Source: JBOFEH01 sp051650265
GTDB lineage: Bacteria > Bacillota > Clostridia > Lachnospirales > Cellulosilyticaceae
Direction: 5' to 3'
Assembly (NCBI GenBank): GCA_051650265.1
Contig: JBOFIR010000252.1
Coordinates: 1-15,566, forward strand
DNA: 15,566 nt
Shown here: positions 13,604-15,566 of the stretch, piece after piece
Position numbering within the stretch: the first letter of the stretch is position 1
How the letters are laid out: each line of letters begins with the position of its first letter
The notes under the pieces: generated by a model
Told to the model about the DNA's origin: nothing
Databases searched by the model: none
Seen by the model: only the letters and a program-made list of their open reading frames with translations
Translations under genes and position numbers: made by a program

Positions 13604-14767
13604 ATGAATCACACACCTAAAGGAAGTCAACTACATATCGGACTATTTGGTAAACGTAATGCAGGGAAGTCCACATTGATAAACGGTATTTTGAGACAAG
13701 ACCTAGCCATTGTTTCCCCTATACCGGGGACAACGACAGATACAGTTCATAAAAGTATAGAATTTCATCCGATAGGACCTGTTGTTTTTGTAGATACACC
13801 AGGAATAGATGATGAGGGAGCGTTAGGAGAACTACGTATTGCAAAAACCCATAAGACACTGGAGGAAGTGGATGCCGCTATTTGGTTATATAATGGCAAG
13901 CTAGATGCAGGTGAGAAAAGTTGGATTGCTAAGATTGAAAAAAGGGGGATCCCGCTGCTATATGTCATCAACCAGTGGGAAGGGGAGGAAACTGGCGTAA
14001 CAGCAGAAACAGAGCAGCGTATTCGGATCAATGCCAAAGACCCTCAGCAGATTGCGCGGCTCAGAGAAAGACTTGTAGCAATGCTGAGTACATGTAAAGA
14101 ACAACCCTGTATAGGGGACTATATGAATGCAGGTGATCATGTGTTACTCGTGATGCCCCAAGATCTTCAGGCACCTAAAGGCCGGCTCATTCTACCTCAG
14201 GTACAGATTATAAGAGAATTATTGGATGCATCAGCAATCCCTGTTATGACAACAGCGCAAACCCTAGATCAAGCATTAGATGGCCTAAAGCAATCACCAA
14301 GATGGGCAATTACAGATTCTCAAATCTTCAAAGTAGTCTATGAGAAATTGCCAAAGACCGTCAAGCTGACTTCTTTTTCTATCTTAATGGCAAGGCAAAA
14401 AGGTGATTTGGCACGGTATGTAGAGGGTGCACATGCTGCGATGGGTTTAAAACCCGGTGCGAGAGTGCTTATCGCAGAAAGTTGTACCCACAACCCGCTA
14501 CACGGAGACATTGCAAGAGAGAAGTTACCACAGCTTTTGACAAAACGATTAGGGCATCAAGTGGTGTTTGAGCATGTGGTGGGCAATCAGTTCCCAGATC
14601 AATTAGAAGGGTATGAATTGATTGTGCAGTGTGGGGGGTGTATGCAAACTAGGGCCCAGATTATGGCACGCGTGATAAAGGCTGATGAAGCAGGAATCCC
14701 CATTACAAACTTCGGGGTACTACTCGCACACCTTGGTGGTATATTAGATCAAATATTTTTGCCATAA
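13604..14767 (+). CDS. hydF: [FeFe]-hydrogenase H-cluster maturation GTPase and scaffold HydF
   Basis: The 387-residue protein has an N-terminal GTPase domain: G1 P-loop GKRNAGKS (16-23), G2 in PGTTTD (41-46) and G3 DTPG (64-67). The G4 position reads NQWE (123-126) in place of the usual NKxD. A dimerization region follows, then the C-terminal cluster-binding domain with Cys294 and His296 in ESCTHNPLHGDI and Cys343-x2-Cys346 in VQCGGCMQTRAQIM. The family pattern is C-x-H ... H-C-x2-C; here Gln342 replaces the second His. HydF carries the 2Fe precursor assembled by HydE and HydG and delivers it to apo-hydrogenase. The Cys ligands are all present, so cluster binding should be preserved. GGAAGAGGGG precedes the ATG. 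It closes the operon, followed by a terminator. The hydrogenase structural gene is not in this window. Confidence 0.95.
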   Translation: MNHTPKGSQLHIGLFGKRNAGKSTLINGILRQDLAIVSPIPGTTTDTVHKSIEFHPIGPVVFVDTPGIDDEGALGELRIAKTHKTLEEVDAAIWLYNGKLDAGEKSWIAKIEKRGIPLLYVINQWEGEETGVTAETEQRIRINAKDPQQIARLRERLVAMLSTCKEQPCIGDYMNAGDHVLLVMPQDLQAPKGRLILPQVQIIRELLDASAIPVMTTAQTLDQALDGLKQSPRWAITDSQIFKVVYEKLPKTVKLTSFSILMARQKGDLARYVEGAHAAMGLKPGARVLIAESCTHNPLHGDIAREKLPQLLTKRLGHQVVFEHVVGNQFPDQLEGYELIVQCGGCMQTRAQIMARVIKADEAGIPITNFGVLLAHLGGILDQIFLP

Positions 14768-14787
14768 TAGCAATAAGACAACGTAGC

Positions 14788-14826
14788 AATCGCCCTACCT
14801 ATAAGTGCATAAGTAGGGCGATTTTG
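14788..14826 (+). terminator. Intrinsic terminator after hydF
   Basis: AATCGCCCTAC (14788-14798) pairs perfectly with GTAGGGCGATT (14813-14823), extended by TAT/ATA inside the loop, and a short T-run (TTTTG) follows. It lies 21 bp after the stop codon. Confidence 0.9.
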
Positions 14827-14898
14827 TATGTATATAAAGTATACCTTGTATAGGCTGTGTGCTAGAACGTGTCAAACAGTGAGCAGTTTAAACGGATT

Positions 14899-15162
14899 TT
14901 ACAGAATGTAATAGATGAGAATGGATGAAATAATACAAGCAATACAGGCGACATAAGAGCATACAAGATAAAAGGTACTTCTTGTCCAAAGATGAAATAA
15001 TAAAAAGATGATACTACTAAAGAGCAAAAAGACAGTAAGAAAGTTACTGAGTGTCAAAAAAAATGTTGTGATCACGTATATAAAGAAACAGATACACGCA
15101 ATAGAGACAACACGATAGATTTGTTCATAATCAATTGAATTACTCTTTTTCTTAGTTTTCAT
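14899..15162 (-). CDS. Small hydrophobic membrane protein, function unknown
   Basis: The 87-residue protein begins with a charged segment (MKTKKKSNSIDYEQIYR) and then has three hydrophobic stretches, about residues 18-36, 39-58 and 64-86, each long enough for a membrane helix. It contains several cysteines in or near the membrane (23, 25, 68, 73, 76). AAGGTG about 7 nt before the ATG (plus-strand 15168-15173) is a usable ribosome binding site. I do not recognise the family. It is isolated between the hydF terminator and an rRNA promoter, reads away from the rRNA operon, and no terminator with a T-run is visible after its stop. A coding role is supported by its length, start context and the membrane topology pattern, but not by homology. 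Confidence 0.55.
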   Translation of the reverse strand: MKTKKKSNSIDYEQIYRVVSIACICFFIYVITTFFLTLSNFLTVFLLFSSIIFLLFHLWTRSTFYLVCSYVACIACIISSILIYYIL

Positions 15163-15266
15163 ACCTACACCTTCTTCAATTTGTTCTAGGAGGATTGTCC
15201 TTATCTATACATATGAGGGGGATGTCCTAATATATGCATCATATAAGAATAAAAAGTAAAAGGTAC

Positions 15267-15295
15267 TTGACATCTGTAGGGTAATGCGATAAGAT
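15267..15295 (+). promoter_or_regulatory. rRNA operon promoter P1
   Basis: TTGACA (15267-15272), a 17-bp spacer and TAAGAT (15290-15295) are present, with A-rich UP-like DNA just upstream. The predicted start is near 15302, about 240 nt before 16S rRNA. An overlapping 60-codon open frame at 15294-15476 is leader and promoter sequence, not a gene. Confidence 0.85.
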
Positions 15296-15365
15296 GGAAT
15301 ACGTCGAGGGGCAACAACACAAAACAGAAACGAAAACAAAAATGTTAAAGTTTCTAAAAAAAGCG

Positions 15366-15394
15366 TTGACAACTTCAGGCAAAAGCATTAGAAT
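15366..15394 (+). promoter_or_regulatory. rRNA operon promoter P2
   Basis: TTGACA (15366-15371), a 17-bp spacer and TAGAAT (15389-15394) lie 99 bp downstream of P1, with an A-tract (UP-like) directly before the -35. The predicted start is near 15401. Tandem P1/P2 promoters are usual for rrn operons. Confidence 0.85.
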
Positions 15395-15471
15395 AGTAAA
15401 AGTCGTCAGGAAACAACTTCGGATGACAATGAACATTGAAAATAAAATAGTAACCATAAAACCAGTTGATT

Positions 15472-15498
15472 CTTGAGAAGAACATAGTTCTTCACAAG
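15472..15498 (+). other. rRNA leader hairpin with possible boxA-like region
   Basis: GAAGAAC (15477-15483) and GTTCTTC (15487-15493) form a perfect 7-bp stem with loop ATA, extended by CTTG/CAAG past one mismatch. The 3' arm and following bases (GTTCTTCACAAG) loosely resemble boxA of rrn antitermination leaders, so the hairpin may be boxB-like, or part of precursor processing. Confidence 0.45.
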
Positions 15499-15542
15499 TC
15501 AGTACTTACTATAAGAGTACAAAACATGTCAGATGACAAACT

Positions 15543-15566
15543 TTTAATTTGAGAGTTTGATCCTGG
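15543..15566 (+). rRNA. rrs: 16S ribosomal RNA, first bases only (rest outside window)
   Basis: GAGAGTTTGATCCTGG at 15551-15566 is the universally conserved start of bacterial 16S rRNA. The mature 5' end is probably within a few bases of 15543. The gene continues past the window edge. Confidence 0.96.

Noticed and set aside
15294..15476. 60-codon open frame on the plus strand
   Set aside because: It starts inside the -10 of rRNA promoter P1, spans all of P2 and has no ribosome binding site. It is rRNA leader DNA.
1..15566. CRISPR arrays, transposases, prophage genes, tRNA genes
   Set aside because: No spaced repeat series, transposase motifs, terminal inverted repeats or cloverleaf sequences were seen in a read of both strands.

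Overview
The window looks like a chromosomal segment of a low-to-moderate GC, strictly anaerobic Gram-positive bacterium, most likely a member of the Clostridia. The grounds are the AGGAGG-type ribosome binding sites and sigma-A-like promoters, an [FeFe]-hydrogenase maturation operon of clostridial type, a lipoprotein signal peptide, and the general style of the proteins. Genus cannot be fixed from the sequence alone.

Layout. (1) 2-341: the 3' end of rplT (ribosomal protein L20) and its terminator. (2) 488-2462: promoter, a Cys-rich LysR-type regulator and a secreted flavodoxin-fold lipoprotein, apparently one operon with a strong terminator. (3) 2563-5072: an AT-rich palindromic operator-like site and promoter, then a large cytosolic multidomain protein with chitobiase-like and F5/8-type C domains, ending in a bidirectional terminator. 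(4) 5114-8320, minus strand: two tandem paralogous membrane-anchored C39-like cysteine peptidases and, upstream of them with its own terminator, a DUF4838 glycosidase-like protein. (5) 8430-10674, plus strand: a tight GNAT / patatin / radical SAM-SPASM operon. (6) 10675-14826: promoter, an approximately 180-nt structured leader ending in a very strong intrinsic terminator, then a TM1266-type regulator, hydE, hydG and hydF, and a terminator. (7) 14899-15162, minus strand: a small membrane protein. (8) 15267-15566: two near-consensus tandem rRNA promoters, a leader, and the first bases of 16S rRNA.

How the parts work together. HydE, HydG and HydF together make and insert the 2Fe subcluster of the [FeFe]-hydrogenase H-cluster. 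The hydrogenase structural gene is not in this window. The TM1266-like protein in front is the usual companion of such operons. The leader, which ends in a terminator just before the first gene of that operon, is the most interesting regulatory signal here. It predicts transcription attenuation or a riboswitch controlling H-cluster assembly, and I cannot match it to a class I know. The two carbohydrate-type proteins (2668-5022 and 6716-8320) both lack signal peptides, which suggests intracellular processing of imported glycans. I see no CRISPR array, transposase, prophage or obvious defence system.
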